A stretch of 64,000 nt of DNA. Origin: Chloroflexota bacterium (GTDB taxonomy: Bacteria > Chloroflexota > Anaerolineae > Anaerolineales > Villigracilaceae). Location of the stretch: positions 156,725-220,724 of the forward strand of contig JACPYX010000019.1 in assembly GCA_016195815.1 (NCBI GenBank). The letters run 5' to 3'. The translations under genes were made by a program, and so were the position numbers. This document shows positions 17,055 to 26,969 of this stretch, in pieces. The notes under the pieces were generated by a model that did no database searches, had not been told where the DNA came from, and worked only from the letters and a program-made list of their open reading frames with translations. Position 1 is the stretch's first letter, and each line of letters starts with the position of its first letter.

Positions 17055-18404
17055 ATGTTTGATCTCCCCGACGATGAAATTCTCCCGCTCTCCAAAGAAC
17101 ATGTTTTCTGGACCTGGTCGGCGCAGGCTAAAGTCAATCCTATTCCCGTCAAGCGCGCCAAGGGCGTGTACTTCTGGGACGTGGACGATAAACGTTATCT
17201 TGACTTCAATTCGATGACGATGTGCGTCAACATCGGCCACGGCGACGAGCGCGTGATCGAAGCCATGGTCGCGCAGGCGCGTTTACTGCCATATACCGCG
17301 CCGGGCATGACCAACAAAGTCCGCGCGCTGGCGAGCAGGCTGGTCGCCGAGATTTCTCCTGGCGGACAGTTGACGAAAGTTTTGTTCACGCTCGGCGGCG
17401 CGGATGCAAATGAAAACGCCATCAAGCTGGCGCGCGGCTACACAGGCCGCTACAAAATTTTGGCGCGCTATCGCTCGTATCACGGCGCGACGGCGGGCGC
17501 GATGGCCGCCACTGGCGATCCGCGCCGCGTGGCCTGGGAACCGATGCTGATGCCGGGCATCGTTCATTTCCTGGACCCATACCGTTACCGTTCAACATTC
17601 CACCGCGCCAACCCGAACATTTCAGACGAAGACTTCACGCGCGATTATTTGAATCATCTCGAAGAGATCATTCAATACGAAGGGCCTGAAACGATTGCCG
17701 CGCTCCTGATGGAATCGGTCACAGGCACGAACGGCGTCATCATCCCGCCGGACGGATACATGCAGGGCGCGCGCGCCATCTGCGATAAATATGGAATCGT
17801 CATGATCGCGGACGAAGTGATGAGCGGCTTTGGCCGCACCGGCAAATGGTTCGCTGTGGAGCATTGGAACGTCGTGCCGGATATTATGACCATGGCAAAG
17901 GGACTCACGTCCGCATATGCGCCGCTGGGCGCGGTGGCAATGAAGCCGGAGATCGCCGCGCATTTCGATGAAGCGGCTTATAAATCAGGACTGACTTATA
18001 CATCGCACCCCATTTCACTGGCCGCGGCCATTGCCAATATCAACGTGATGAGGCAAGATAAAATCGTCGAGCACGCGGCCGCTATGGGTCCGGTTTTGAA
18101 GCGCATGTTGACCGATCTGGGCGAGGCGCATCCGTCCGTCGGCGAAGTCCGCTCGATTGGTTTGTTCGGGATTGTTGAATTGGTCAAAGATAGAAGAACG
18201 AAAGAACCGATGGCGCCGTGGAACGGCTCAAGCCCGGAGATGGCCGCCCTCAAAAAATATTGTTTCGATCATGGACTATACCTTGATGTGCATTGGCACA
18301 CGGCGTTGATCATCCCGCCCTTGATCATTTCCGAGGAACAACTGGCCGAGGGATTTAAAGTTTTGGATGGTGCGTTGGAAATTACAGATAAGGCTGTGAA
18401 GTAA
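17055..18404 (+). CDS. class III aminotransferase (PLP-dependent)
   Basis: 449 residues; fold type I omega-aminotransferase. Visible: the substrate-domain start DDKRYLDFNS, the glycine-rich cofactor region GGADANENAIKLAR, and DEVMSGFGRTGK with the PLP-binding Asp, followed by MTMAKGLTSAYAPLGA with the Schiff-base Lys. Members transfer amino groups from omega-amino acids, diamines or amino alcohols to pyruvate or 2-oxoglutarate; the substrate cannot be read. The start at 17055 is chosen because upstream sequence is the dispersed repeat. No neighbour shares the pathway clearly. Confidence 0.93.
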   Translation: MFDLPDDEILPLSKEHVFWTWSAQAKVNPIPVKRAKGVYFWDVDDKRYLDFNSMTMCVNIGHGDERVIEAMVAQARLLPYTAPGMTNKVRALASRLVAEISPGGQLTKVLFTLGGADANENAIKLARGYTGRYKILARYRSYHGATAGAMAATGDPRRVAWEPMLMPGIVHFLDPYRYRSTFHRANPNISDEDFTRDYLNHLEEIIQYEGPETIAALLMESVTGTNGVIIPPDGYMQGARAICDKYGIVMIADEVMSGFGRTGKWFAVEHWNVVPDIMTMAKGLTSAYAPLGAVAMKPEIAAHFDEAAYKSGLTYTSHPISLAAAIANINVMRQDKIVEHAAAMGPVLKRMLTDLGEAHPSVGEVRSIGLFGIVELVKDRRTKEPMAPWNGSSPEMAALKKYCFDHGLYLDVHWHTALIIPPLIISEEQLAEGFKVLDGALEITDKAVK

Positions 18405-18439
18405 AGTTGTAAAGAAGAATGCGTCTGTGAAGTTTGACG

Positions 18440-18643
18440 TTAATCTTCCTCGATGGGGTGTTCCACTTCGCCGGCCATGAACGGATCGGGATCCTGCTCG
18501 AAGACACGCAGGCAGGCGCGGGTACAAAAGTAGATTCGCTCGCCGCGATACATGGCGCTGGGATAATTTCCCGGGTCTTTGATTTTGCCTCCGCAGGCGG
18601 TGACATATTCGGGCAGCGATGATGTGATGTCTGGTTCGGTCAA
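18440..18643 (-). CDS. YHS-like small metal-binding protein
   Basis: 67 residues. The middle reads TACGGKIKDPGNYPSAMYRGERIYFCTRACLRVFEQDP, split here as CGGKIKDPGN and RIYFCTRACLRVFEQDP: the Cys, aromatic and CxxxC layout of YHS/TRASH domains that bind metal ions. It starts with TTG preceded by AAGGA. The family often accompanies metal transport or sensing, but no such gene is near. Confidence 0.7.
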   Translation of the reverse strand: MTEPDITSSLPEYVTACGGKIKDPGNYPSAMYRGERIYFCTRACLRVFEQDPDPFMAGEVEHPIEED

Positions 18644-18691
18644 TTTTATTTTTCCTTATTGCTCGGATAGCGTAAATTCTCGATCCCGATT

Positions 18692-21625
18692 TTAACCCCG
18701 CTTTGATTTTTTCTTTTTAGTTTTTTTTGCAGATATGGATTTCGTTTTTGCGGCAGGTTTCTTTTCGGCCTTCTGGGTCTTTTTAATAGCTATCTTTGGT
18801 TTCTTCGTTATAGATTTCTTCTGTTTAGGCCCGGATTCTTGGGCTGTGTTTTTCTTTATTGTAGATGCAGGTTTAGTCGCCTTCTTCACGGTCTTCTTGC
18901 CCGCGGGCTTTTTGACGCTTCCTTTTTCCCGGCTCGCTCTTTTAACTGCGGCTTTAGCCGCGCTCTTCTTGCCGGGCTTGACCTTCGCTTCTTCCATTGT
19001 CTCTTCTTTCTTCTCTCCAAACATTTCATCCCACTTTGCTTGCATGGACTCCGTCCCTGCGCCGTTCAGCGCTTCATGAACCATTTTCCATTGATCGCCA
19101 GCCGCAAATCTCCAATCCATAAATACGTGATGCTGGTACGCGCCCAACTCAACATATAAGCCCTGGCGCCATAATTCTTCACACGAGCGAATGTATTCCA
19201 AATGGGTTACATAATCTTTGAAAATGACATAACCTTCAAACGGCAGGCCCAATCCTTCAGCCAATGATTTCTGTCTCAACTCACCTGAGCTTTTATCGAG
19301 ATACACCGCCGAAGTTTTGGCCCAGCCGCGCGTATCCGCGAATTTATTGTGGTAGATGACAAGCCCGCTTTCAGCATTGAAACGATTTGAATAAGAAAAG
19401 ACATTTTCATCCACTTCGCCATTCGCGGTAAAAAAATCATAGAGCAGAAAATTTTCCACATCGGCGAACAGGCGCCGGCGGTGAAGAAGCGGGAAGATTT
19501 TCCAGTCGTGGCCGCGCATCAAACCTTCGTCGGGCGCTTCGTCCCATTTCGGTTTGCGGAATTCCATCCCATATTTTTCGCGGAAGCCTTCCACCTGTCC
19601 ATGGCCGAACATCGGCAGGCCGGGCAGGGTCGAGAGCAAAGTGGCGACGCCGAAATATTTATCGCCATTGCCGAATTGTTCGACCGCCGTCTTTTCATCG
19701 GGGTTGCTCATGAAATTGACGTAACGCTTCAAAATCTGCGGGTCGAACTCGAGCGTGTTCTTGATCGCCAGCCGATACTTGGCATTGTCTTCGTCGCGCA
19801 GCATGTGCATGAAGGCCGAGTTATAAACGCGGTGCATTCCCAGTGTGCGGACGAAATATCCTTCCATCAGCCAGAAGGCCTCAGCCAGCAAAAGTGTGTC
19901 GGGGACTTCGGCCGCGACTCTATCCACAACCTCGCGCCAGAACTCTTCGGGGATTTGCGCGTCAAACTCGGACCTGGTCAGGCCGCGCTCAGACCGGGAC
20001 GGAATCGCGCCGCCCGCGCCTGGTTCGGGAAACCACAGGCGTTGGATGTGTTTCTTGGCAAGTGTCATTGCCGCGTCAAAGCGGATGACGGGGAAGTTGC
20101 GCGCCACATGCAGGATCACTTGAATGACGGCTTCGCGTACAACGGGATTGGAATAATCCAACTGGGCGGTGTCGTTCCACGGAAAGGATGTGCCGTCGTT
20201 GCCGTGGTAGATATATTTGGTTTGGTTGGTTCCGTAGTTATAGAATTTGAAAACCACTGACGCGTCGGAATGGTTGTAGTAGTGATCTTCAAGCACAATC
20301 GCGGCGCGCGAGTCATCGGAGAGATTTTCAGAGTTAAATGTGTAAGATGGATACGGCGGTTGATCGAGAGATAAGAACCAATCTGGATGTTCGATGACCC
20401 AGGTCGAGTCGATACCCATGTGATTCGGGACCATATCCGCGGAAAGACGGATGCCGCGCTGCCAGGCGCGCGCCCGCAGATTGTTGAGCGCGTCCCAGCC
20501 GCCGAGGTCGGAGGCAATATCGTATGAATGAAGCGAATACGCGGAAGCGACTGCCTCGCCATCGCCCATGCGTTGTTTGATGCGCTGGCTGGCGCGGCTG
20601 CGTTCCCACAGGCCGATCAGCCACAAACCGCTGAAACCGCGTTGGGCCATCGTGTCCAATTCTTCGTCGGGAATCTGGTCGAGGGTCTTGATCCAGCGTT
20701 GATGTTTCTTGGAAAGTTGCTCCAGCCAGACATACGTATTTTTTGCGAGCAACACAAGCCGCGGCATCCAGTCTTTATCCGGGCTGAAGCGTTCGTATTC
20801 CTGATATTCATGCCCGCCAAAAGTCGGCGCGTCCAATGTTGGATGAAAATCAAAATTAACTTTATGACGCATGACTTCTTCTTTTACAAAGTCAATGCTT
20901 CGCAAAACTCTTTCGACGAAAGCCGCGCCGAGCAGGGGCGCCCATTTGTCCAGTAGAAACTTTAATTGGCCTTCCAGTGAATACGGCGAAGCCTTCGAGG
21001 GAGCAATCAGGATTTCGTACAATGTCTCCCCCGCTTTCCCATGTGCGGATTCTCCCCCGCCAAATTTCGGCTGTTTTGCAAAGAAATCATTTAATAGCCA
21101 GAGCGAATCGTCATAGGCTGATGAGCGCAAAGCGGAATCGTCAAAGAATTCCTTGTATGGCTGGAGCGCCGGGTTGTTGTTGGCGATATTGACCAACATC
21201 ATTTCTTCCATTGAAATTTGTTGGTGCGAAATATTTTCGGTCGAGCCGGATAAATATTCATTGGCCGATTGCCGGCCCTGATAAACCGCGTTGGGCGGGA
21301 ATACGTCTGTGAATTTCACGATGGTTTCGTCCAGGCGCGCGCCGAGAGTGGATTGCAAAAAGGCGAACGCGCGCGTCATCATGCCGGGATTCTGTCTCTC
21401 GTATTGGCGGATGACCAGATGCAAGATCTCGTCCATCAGGCCCATCGCATAAATATCGGAGGCGGGGATGACGCGTCCGCTAACAGCGTGGATTCGTTCC
21501 ACGAAACGGCGGGCCGCTCCAAAGTCCGCGAAGACGAGGCGGCCATCTGTTGCAAAGAATATCTCATCGAATTGGTATGTCTGCCGTGTCTGCCGAGAAA
21601 TGTGAAACTCATAGAAAATATCCAT
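18692..21625 (-). CDS. GH13-superfamily glycosidase with Lys-rich tail
   Basis: 977 residues. A 300-residue N-terminal region unique to the protein precedes an alpha-amylase-type barrel. Conserved GH13 regions: SADMVPNHMG (region I), PVIRFDAAMTLA with the nucleophile Asp (II), LLLAEAFWL with the acid Glu (III) and FMSNPDE (IV, with Asp). It probably acts on alpha-glucans or trehalose-type sugars; no signal peptide, so likely cytoplasmic. After residue about 870 the protein becomes a Lys/Ala-rich, histone-H1-like tail with AAK/KKP repeats of about 105 residues. The start at 21625 (ATG) is provisional; an ATG at 21643 is also possible. Divergent from the histidine kinase. Confidence 0.85.
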   Translation of the reverse strand: MDIFYEFHISRQTRQTYQFDEIFFATDGRLVFADFGAARRFVERIHAVSGRVIPASDIYAMGLMDEILHLVIRQYERQNPGMMTRAFAFLQSTLGARLDETIVKFTDVFPPNAVYQGRQSANEYLSGSTENISHQQISMEEMMLVNIANNNPALQPYKEFFDDSALRSSAYDDSLWLLNDFFAKQPKFGGGESAHGKAGETLYEILIAPSKASPYSLEGQLKFLLDKWAPLLGAAFVERVLRSIDFVKEEVMRHKVNFDFHPTLDAPTFGGHEYQEYERFSPDKDWMPRLVLLAKNTYVWLEQLSKKHQRWIKTLDQIPDEELDTMAQRGFSGLWLIGLWERSRASQRIKQRMGDGEAVASAYSLHSYDIASDLGGWDALNNLRARAWQRGIRLSADMVPNHMGIDSTWVIEHPDWFLSLDQPPYPSYTFNSENLSDDSRAAIVLEDHYYNHSDASVVFKFYNYGTNQTKYIYHGNDGTSFPWNDTAQLDYSNPVVREAVIQVILHVARNFPVIRFDAAMTLAKKHIQRLWFPEPGAGGAIPSRSERGLTRSEFDAQIPEEFWREVVDRVAAEVPDTLLLAEAFWLMEGYFVRTLGMHRVYNSAFMHMLRDEDNAKYRLAIKNTLEFDPQILKRYVNFMSNPDEKTAVEQFGNGDKYFGVATLLSTLPGLPMFGHGQVEGFREKYGMEFRKPKWDEAPDEGLMRGHDWKIFPLLHRRRLFADVENFLLYDFFTANGEVDENVFSYSNRFNAESGLVIYHNKFADTRGWAKTSAVYLDKSSGELRQKSLAEGLGLPFEGYVIFKDYVTHLEYIRSCEELWRQGLYVELGAYQHHVFMDWRFAAGDQWKMVHEALNGAGTESMQAKWDEMFGEKKEETMEEAKVKPGKKSAAKAAVKRASREKGSVKKPAGKKTVKKATKPASTIKKNTAQESGPKQKKSITKKPKIAIKKTQKAEKKPAAKTKSISAKKTKKKKSKRG

Positions 21626-21674
21626 GCCATAATGATATACCATTTGTGGAATTCGGGTATACTTTTGGCGTCTT

Positions 21675-23954
21675 ATGCCGGTGTTTGATCCTGCTCTCGT
21701 TACATTCACATTGTTGACCTTGATCGCGGCTTTATATCTGCCCGTGATCTTTTTTGCGCTTCTGCGCCGGGAGGGACAGGAGAGTGCCGCCGGGCTGGTA
21801 AGTCTTTATGCGCTCGTCGGTTTGGGGTTGGGTGTGTTCGAAGCGTTTTGGCGGGATGGCCGGCTGCCGCGTTATGACGCGCTGGCTTTCGGGGATATAC
21901 AAACGTATGGCGCGCTGGCGCTCGCATTTCTCACTGTGATGATCGTGCAGGTTTTTATGCGCCGCCAAACGGTGGGGTGGTTTGGCGCGGCTGTATTGAT
22001 CGCACTTGGACTAGCGGTCATTGCCGCAGACGCCGGAAGATTCCCTTATGTGATCTGGTCGAGCGGCGCATGGACGCTGACGCGCGACCGGCTGGCTGTG
22101 AGCTGGGCCTTGGTGGGCTGGCTGGTATTTATGATCGGCGCGGCTTTTTCTGTGATCGCGGCTTACGCTCAGACACGCCAGCCTCTTTTGCGAAACCGCC
22201 TGACTTATTGGATTCCAATTTTTATCCTGATCGCGATCAATGACGGAATGATCATGGCTGCAACCGCGGTCATTGGAAACCCGCTTCGCTGGCTGGCCGC
22301 AATCATCATTGCTTATGTGGCGCTCACACATGACCTGGGTGATGTCCGGCAGATGGTGCGCCGCGTTCTGGTTTATATTATTACGGCCCTGCTGATCATG
22401 GTTTTTTATCTGGTCAGCTTCACGATTGCGGAGATCAGCCTTCAAGCCGCGCCCGGTTACAACCCGTTGCTGGTCGGCGCGGGCATTTCCCTTTTTCTGG
22501 CGTTGCTTTTTACGCCGTTGTTGAGCATCGTCCGCCGCGTGGTGGACCGCTGGCTCAAGCTCGATCAATATAATGTGGGCCGAACTCTGCACGAATACAG
22601 CGAGAGCATCAGCAATATCCTCGAGATGGAGCGTCTCGCGAGCGTGGCGGTCGGCATTATTATGGAGAACATGCAGGTTCAGCGCGGCTTTCTGTTCCTG
22701 GTGGATCACGACCATAATTCTGCCGGCGCTCTTTTTTATCGCCTGCGCGCTGTCCGCAGCGCAGGGGAGCGGCAAATCCTGGCTATCGAACTGAACGAAG
22801 ACGGACCGATCGCTTCGCATTTCATCAAGGATGGACGCCCGCTTCTTCAATACGACCTAGACCTGCTTCCGTCATTTCGGAACGCTTCTCTGCTCGAACG
22901 TGAGTGGTTTAACCGCCTCGAGAGCGAAGTCTATATTCCCATCTTTTCCAAAAAACAATGGATCGGCATGTTGGCCTTTGGCTCCAAGTTGAGCGGCAAT
23001 CGTTATACCGAAGACGATCTTGTTACCCTCGGCGCGCTCGCCAACCAGACCGCTGTTGCGCTGGAGAACGCCCGCCTGGTGGATAACCTGATGCGTCTCA
23101 ACACAGAACTTCGGCAGGCGCGCCGCGACCTGGAAAAGACCAACCGCGATCTGGAGCGTCTCGATAAAACCAAGTCGGATTTTATTAGCATCGCTTCACA
23201 TGAGTTACGCACGCCGCTGACGGTTATCAAAGGTTACAGCGAAATGCTGATGGAAGATTCCAACCTCGACCCGAATTTTCGTCGAGTCATCAAAGGCATC
23301 CATGATGGGGCGCTCCGTCTGCACGAGATCATGGATTCGATGTTTGACATTGCACAAATTGACGCGCGCTCCCTGCAATTGAATTTGCAACAGATCAGTC
23401 TGGGTGACGTTTTGCGTGATGTGTGCTTGACGCTCAAGAGTCAGGCCAAAGATCGAAACCTGGCGTTGAACATTGATTTGCCCATTCTTCCGAACATCAA
23501 AGCCGACCCAAACAGTCTCCGCAAGGTTTTTCAACATTTGGTCAATAATGCCATTAAATTCACGCCCAATGCAGGCAAGATCGCCATTACAGGCCATGTG
23601 GTGGACGCGCGCCCGACTGATTTGCCGGAAGGCGGTGTTGAGATTATTGTCAGCGATACGGGCGTGGGCGTGGACCCGAATTACCGCGAGATCATATTTT
23701 CCAAGTTTTATCAGCCCGGAGAATTAACCAAGCATTCCACCAGCAAGAGTCGTTTCAAAGGCGGAGGCTCCGGGTTGGGGCTGGCACTCTCGAAAGGCAT
23801 TGTCGAAGCGCACGGCGGACGCATTTGGGTCGAAAGCCCGGGCTATGACGAGATTAATTTTCCCGGAAGCAAGTTCCATGTGCTGATTCCTTTGACAAAG
23901 CCAGGCAAGGAAGATTCGCTCAAGATGAGCGCGCCGGTCAAGGTCACGCTTTAG
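21675..23954 (+). CDS. membrane sensor histidine kinase with GAF domain
   Basis: 759 residues. The N-terminal 280 residues hold about eight membrane segments; a GAF-like domain spans about 315-470 (QRGFLFLVDHD, VYIPIFSKKQWIGMLAFG). A coiled coil (about 475-500) leads to HisKA with the phosphoacceptor His in SIASHELRTPL near residue 512. HATPase_c follows: HLVNNAIKFTPNAG (N box), DTGVGV (G1) and GSGLGLAL (G2). Integrates a membrane signal with GAF input to drive autophosphorylation. No response regulator is adjacent, so it is an orphan. A TATACT hexamer ends 11 bases upstream of the ATG and no ribosome-binding site is visible. Confidence 0.93.
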   Translation: MPVFDPALVTFTLLTLIAALYLPVIFFALLRREGQESAAGLVSLYALVGLGLGVFEAFWRDGRLPRYDALAFGDIQTYGALALAFLTVMIVQVFMRRQTVGWFGAAVLIALGLAVIAADAGRFPYVIWSSGAWTLTRDRLAVSWALVGWLVFMIGAAFSVIAAYAQTRQPLLRNRLTYWIPIFILIAINDGMIMAATAVIGNPLRWLAAIIIAYVALTHDLGDVRQMVRRVLVYIITALLIMVFYLVSFTIAEISLQAAPGYNPLLVGAGISLFLALLFTPLLSIVRRVVDRWLKLDQYNVGRTLHEYSESISNILEMERLASVAVGIIMENMQVQRGFLFLVDHDHNSAGALFYRLRAVRSAGERQILAIELNEDGPIASHFIKDGRPLLQYDLDLLPSFRNASLLEREWFNRLESEVYIPIFSKKQWIGMLAFGSKLSGNRYTEDDLVTLGALANQTAVALENARLVDNLMRLNTELRQARRDLEKTNRDLERLDKTKSDFISIASHELRTPLTVIKGYSEMLMEDSNLDPNFRRVIKGIHDGALRLHEIMDSMFDIAQIDARSLQLNLQQISLGDVLRDVCLTLKSQAKDRNLALNIDLPILPNIKADPNSLRKVFQHLVNNAIKFTPNAGKIAITGHVVDARPTDLPEGGVEIIVSDTGVGVDPNYREIIFSKFYQPGELTKHSTSKSRFKGGGSGLGLALSKGIVEAHGGRIWVESPGYDEINFPGSKFHVLIPLTKPGKEDSLKMSAPVKVTL

Positions 23955-23999
23955 TATTAATCCCATTTCAATAATATAGTGCATGTGGCGGATACAGGG

Positions 24000-24028
24000 T
24001 TGTCAACTTCTGCAATCGCCTGTATAAT
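24000..24028 (+). promoter_or_regulatory. promoter of rpsA
   Basis: TTGTCA, 17-base spacer, TATAAT: a near-consensus sigma-70 type promoter starting 36 bases before the S1 gene, leaving a leader of about 30 bases. This is consistent with strong, housekeeping expression of rpsA. Confidence 0.8.
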
Positions 24029-24064
24029 CATCTTTACAATTTTCTTAACCGGAGTCAACTAGTG

Positions 24065-25309
24065 ATGGATCAGAATCAGGCCCTGCCAGCTCAGGGGAGC
24101 GATAATAATCAGCAGGGAGACCAGAATAACCAGAGTATGGAATCTTTGCTCGCAACCGAAGATATCGGCGTGGATATGCCCCAGACTGGAGAAATCCGCA
24201 AAGGTGTCATTGCGAGCATCAGCCAAAGCCAAATACTCGTTAGCGTCGGTGCCAAATCCGAAGGAGTTATTTCGGGCCGCGAGATAGAACAGTTATCTGA
24301 CGATGAACGCGAGTTGCTCAAAGTTGGAGCAGAAGTTCACGTTTACGTTATCAACCCCGAAGACGAGAATGGGAATGTCGTCTTGTCTTTCCGCCGCGCT
24401 CAGGAGCAAATCTCGTGGGAGAACGTGGAAAAGATGGTCGGGGAAGATCGCGTCTATGACAGCAAGATCGTTGGCTTTAACAAGGGTGGCCTGATTGCCA
24501 TGGTCGGCGGACTGCGCGGCTTCATTCCATCCTCGCAAATCAGCGCCTCGCGCCGCTCACAATCCAGCGGCGATACGCCCGAACAACGCTGGCAAAAGAT
24601 GGTCGGCCAGCCCATCACCGTCCGCATTATCGAAGTGGACCGCGAACGCCGCCGCCTGATTCTTTCCGAGCGTGCCGCCTCCACCGAATCCCGTCAATCG
24701 CTTAAAGAGCGCGTCATTGACGAACTCGAAGTGGGCAAGACCTACACTGGCCGCGTCACAAGCCTTTCTGATTTCGGCGCTTTCGTCAACGTCAACGGCG
24801 CAGATGGCCTCGTTCATCTCTCCGAAATTTCATGGGATCGCGTTCAACATCCCAAGGAAGTCCTGGAAATCGGGCAGGAAGTCAAAGTCAAAGTGATCAA
24901 TATTGACCGCGATAAAAAGCGCATCGGCCTCTCGATCCGCGCCCTGGCCGACGACCCGTGGAAATCGCGCGTCGAGAAATTCGCCATCGGACAGTTGGTC
25001 GAAGGCGTCATCACCCGCCTGACCAAGTTTGGCGCCTTTGCCCGCCTTGAAGGCGATATTGAAGGCTTGATCCATATTTCCGAAATTGCCGATCACCGCA
25101 TTGAACATCCCAAGGAAGCCTTGAAGGAAGGCGAAGTGCGCGCTCTGCGCGTCATTCGCATTGACACCGATCAGCATCGCATCGGCCTCAGCTTGCGAAA
25201 AGTCGACTCGGGCGCCTATGCCGACAAAGATTATAAGAAACTCATCGAAGAATTCGGGCACACTTCTTCCGACGAGGCCGATACTCCTTCTGAAGAATCC
25301 GGCAGCTAA
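24065..25309 (+). CDS. rpsA: ribosomal protein S1 (four S1 domains)
   Basis: 414 residues. Four S1 OB-fold domains follow one another: about 35-110, 120-190, 215-285 and 300-370. The third and fourth are the most typical (VTSLSDFGAFVNVNGADGLVHLSE region, split as SLSDFGAFV and GLVHLSEI; then TKFGAFARLEG and GLIHISEI). Four domains match the shorter S1 proteins of many non-proteobacterial lineages. S1 binds mRNA on the small ribosomal subunit. The ATG at 24065 is chosen over an adjoining GTG. The C-terminal end is acidic. The gene has its own promoter and terminator and is monocistronic. Confidence 0.93.
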   Translation: MDQNQALPAQGSDNNQQGDQNNQSMESLLATEDIGVDMPQTGEIRKGVIASISQSQILVSVGAKSEGVISGREIEQLSDDERELLKVGAEVHVYVINPEDENGNVVLSFRRAQEQISWENVEKMVGEDRVYDSKIVGFNKGGLIAMVGGLRGFIPSSQISASRRSQSSGDTPEQRWQKMVGQPITVRIIEVDRERRRLILSERAASTESRQSLKERVIDELEVGKTYTGRVTSLSDFGAFVNVNGADGLVHLSEISWDRVQHPKEVLEIGQEVKVKVINIDRDKKRIGLSIRALADDPWKSRVEKFAIGQLVEGVITRLTKFGAFARLEGDIEGLIHISEIADHRIEHPKEALKEGEVRALRVIRIDTDQHRIGLSLRKVDSGAYADKDYKKLIEEFGHTSSDEADTPSEESGS

Positions 25310-25325
25310 CCAATCACCGGTATAA

Positions 25326-25354
25326 AAAGAGCGCACCTCCGGGTGCGCTCTTTC
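25326..25354 (+). terminator. Rho-independent terminator of rpsA
   Basis: Perfect 12-bp stem (AAAGAGCGCACC/GGTGCGCTCTTT) with a TCCG loop, starting 17 bases after the stop. The next gene, M19 dipeptidase, begins six bases after it. Confidence 0.9.
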
Positions 25355-25360
25355 GTGATT

Positions 25361-26452
25361 ATGACACTTATCATAGACTCTCATTGCGACCTTGCCTGGA
25401 ACATGCTCAACTTCGGGCGCGACTACACGCGGTCAGCGGCAGAGACGCGTCAGGTCGAGAAAAACACCATCGTCCCCGAAAAGAACGGCGATAGCTTGAT
25501 CGGCTGGCCCGACTATCAGCGCGGCCAGGTCGCCATTGTTTTCTCAACCTTATTCGCGTCGCCCATTCGTGCTAAAGTGGGGGATTGGGACAAAATCTGC
25601 TATTCAACATACGACGAAGCCCACCGCGTCTATCTGGACCAGTTGCGGCTCTATCATCAATTGGCCGAATCCAAACCCGATCATTTCCGCTTGCTTTCCA
25701 ACGCAAAAGATTTGCGCGGCCATATGGCCGAATGGCAAACTCCATCAAAAGACGGCCATCCGGTTGGTCTGATCCCATTGATGGAGGGCGCTGACGGAAT
25801 TCGTGATATTGACGAACTTGCCGAGTGGCACGAATTGGGGCTTCGCATGATTGGCCTCTCCTGGGCGGGCACGCGTTACGCGGGCGGCACCAAAGAACCC
25901 GGCCCATTGACGGGCGATGGCCGCCGTCTGCTCAAAGCCATGGCGGATTTCAATTTCACACTCGACCTCAGCCACATGGACGAACAAGCTGCCCTCGAAG
26001 CGCTTGATTTCTACGAAGGACCGATTGTTGCTACACATGTAAATTGCCTGGCGCTTTTGCCCGGCTTTTCTACCAACCGTCACTTCTCAGATCGCGCCTT
26101 GCGCGGCATTATCGAGCGCGGCGGCGTAATCGGAACGGTTCCGCTCAACACCTTTCTCAAGACCGGTTGGAAACGCCAGGGTGGCTCGCGCCGCGAAGAT
26201 GTGCCTTTGGATGTTGTCGCCGCGCACATGGATCATGTCTGCCAGTTGGCGGGTGACGCGTCTCACGCCGGTATCGGCTCCGATTTTGACGGCGGCTTCG
26301 GCCTGCAATCTGTCCCGCCTGAAATTGATACCATTGCTGATTTACAGAAACTGACCCCGCTTCTCATCGCACGCGGCTATTCGGAATCTGATACTGCAAA
26401 TATACTGGGCGGAAATTGGCTGAAATTCCTGCAGAAGAGTTTACCCTCATGA
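25361..26452 (+). CDS. membrane dipeptidase, peptidase family M19
   Basis: 363 residues, usual for renal-dipeptidase-like M19 enzymes, which hydrolyse dipeptides (including D-amino-acid containing) with two zinc ions. Visible: DSHCDLAW (HxD ligands), ARPxx-type LMEGADG (bridging Glu), THVNCLAL (third ligand region) and IGSDFDGG near the C-terminus. The ATG at 25361 is chosen because an earlier GTG falls inside the terminator hairpin. The stop overlaps the next gene (ATGA). Confidence 0.93.
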   Translation: MTLIIDSHCDLAWNMLNFGRDYTRSAAETRQVEKNTIVPEKNGDSLIGWPDYQRGQVAIVFSTLFASPIRAKVGDWDKICYSTYDEAHRVYLDQLRLYHQLAESKPDHFRLLSNAKDLRGHMAEWQTPSKDGHPVGLIPLMEGADGIRDIDELAEWHELGLRMIGLSWAGTRYAGGTKEPGPLTGDGRRLLKAMADFNFTLDLSHMDEQAALEALDFYEGPIVATHVNCLALLPGFSTNRHFSDRALRGIIERGGVIGTVPLNTFLKTGWKRQGGSRREDVPLDVVAAHMDHVCQLAGDASHAGIGSDFDGGFGLQSVPPEIDTIADLQKLTPLLIARGYSESDTANILGGNWLKFLQKSLPS

Positions 26453-26937
26453 GCAACGCAAACGACCATTCCGCCGCTTTGCCTGTGGATACACAGCCGC
26501 TGGGCTTTGAACCTTCACGCCTACGCATTCGAGCAGGCTTGACAACAACATTGATCGGCCTTTTTACTTTTACTGTTGGGGCCAAACCGGACTGGTTTGG
26601 CTGGGATCGCAGTCCGGTAGTCGGATTTGTTCAAATTGCAGTATTTCTGTTGGGACTTGGGATTATCTGTCTGGGTGGCTGGATTAGTTTATTGGCTTTA
26701 TGGAAAGGCAAGCATCGTACCATTGCGGCGGACATCGGCCTGCGATTGGTTGGCACCGGTTATGCAATAGCCGTCTTTGCCGGCATGGCGGATGTCTTTG
26801 GAATGGGTTCGCAGCCTCTGCCTCAAGTTCCATATTTCGGCCCCTGGCAGGCAAGCGGTGTATTGATCGGCCAAATTATTATTGCGGCTGGATTTTTATT
26901 GCTCATCCCATATGAATTTGGAAACGCCAAAAGATAA
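26449..26937 (+). CDS. four-TM membrane protein, unknown
   Basis: 162 residues with four clear membrane segments (about 29-45, 58-82, 92-112, 130-155). It overlaps the M19 gene by four bases (ATGA) and is likely cotranslated with it. No family motif was recognised. Its 3' end meets an own terminator at 26930-26966. Confidence 0.75.
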   Translation: MSNANDHSAALPVDTQPLGFEPSRLRIRAGLTTTLIGLFTFTVGAKPDWFGWDRSPVVGFVQIAVFLLGLGIICLGGWISLLALWKGKHRTIAADIGLRLVGTGYAIAVFAGMADVFGMGSQPLPQVPYFGPWQASGVLIGQIIIAAGFLLLIPYEFGNAKR

Positions 26938-26966
26938 GGCTGTTATGTTGCCGGGGGCTTATCTTT
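26930..26966 (+). terminator. terminator after the membrane gene
   Basis: AAAGATAAG and CTTATCTTT form a nine-bp perfect stem around a long loop, overlapping the last codons and the stop of the gene; a TTTCTCTTAATT tail follows. Moderate support because of the loop size. Confidence 0.55.
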
Positions 26967-26969
26967 CTC

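Noticed and set aside
22011..22850. Minus-strand frame inside the histidine kinase
   Set aside because: It only shadows a clear kinase with all boxes intact on the plus strand; the residues are low in hydrophobic content and show no motif.
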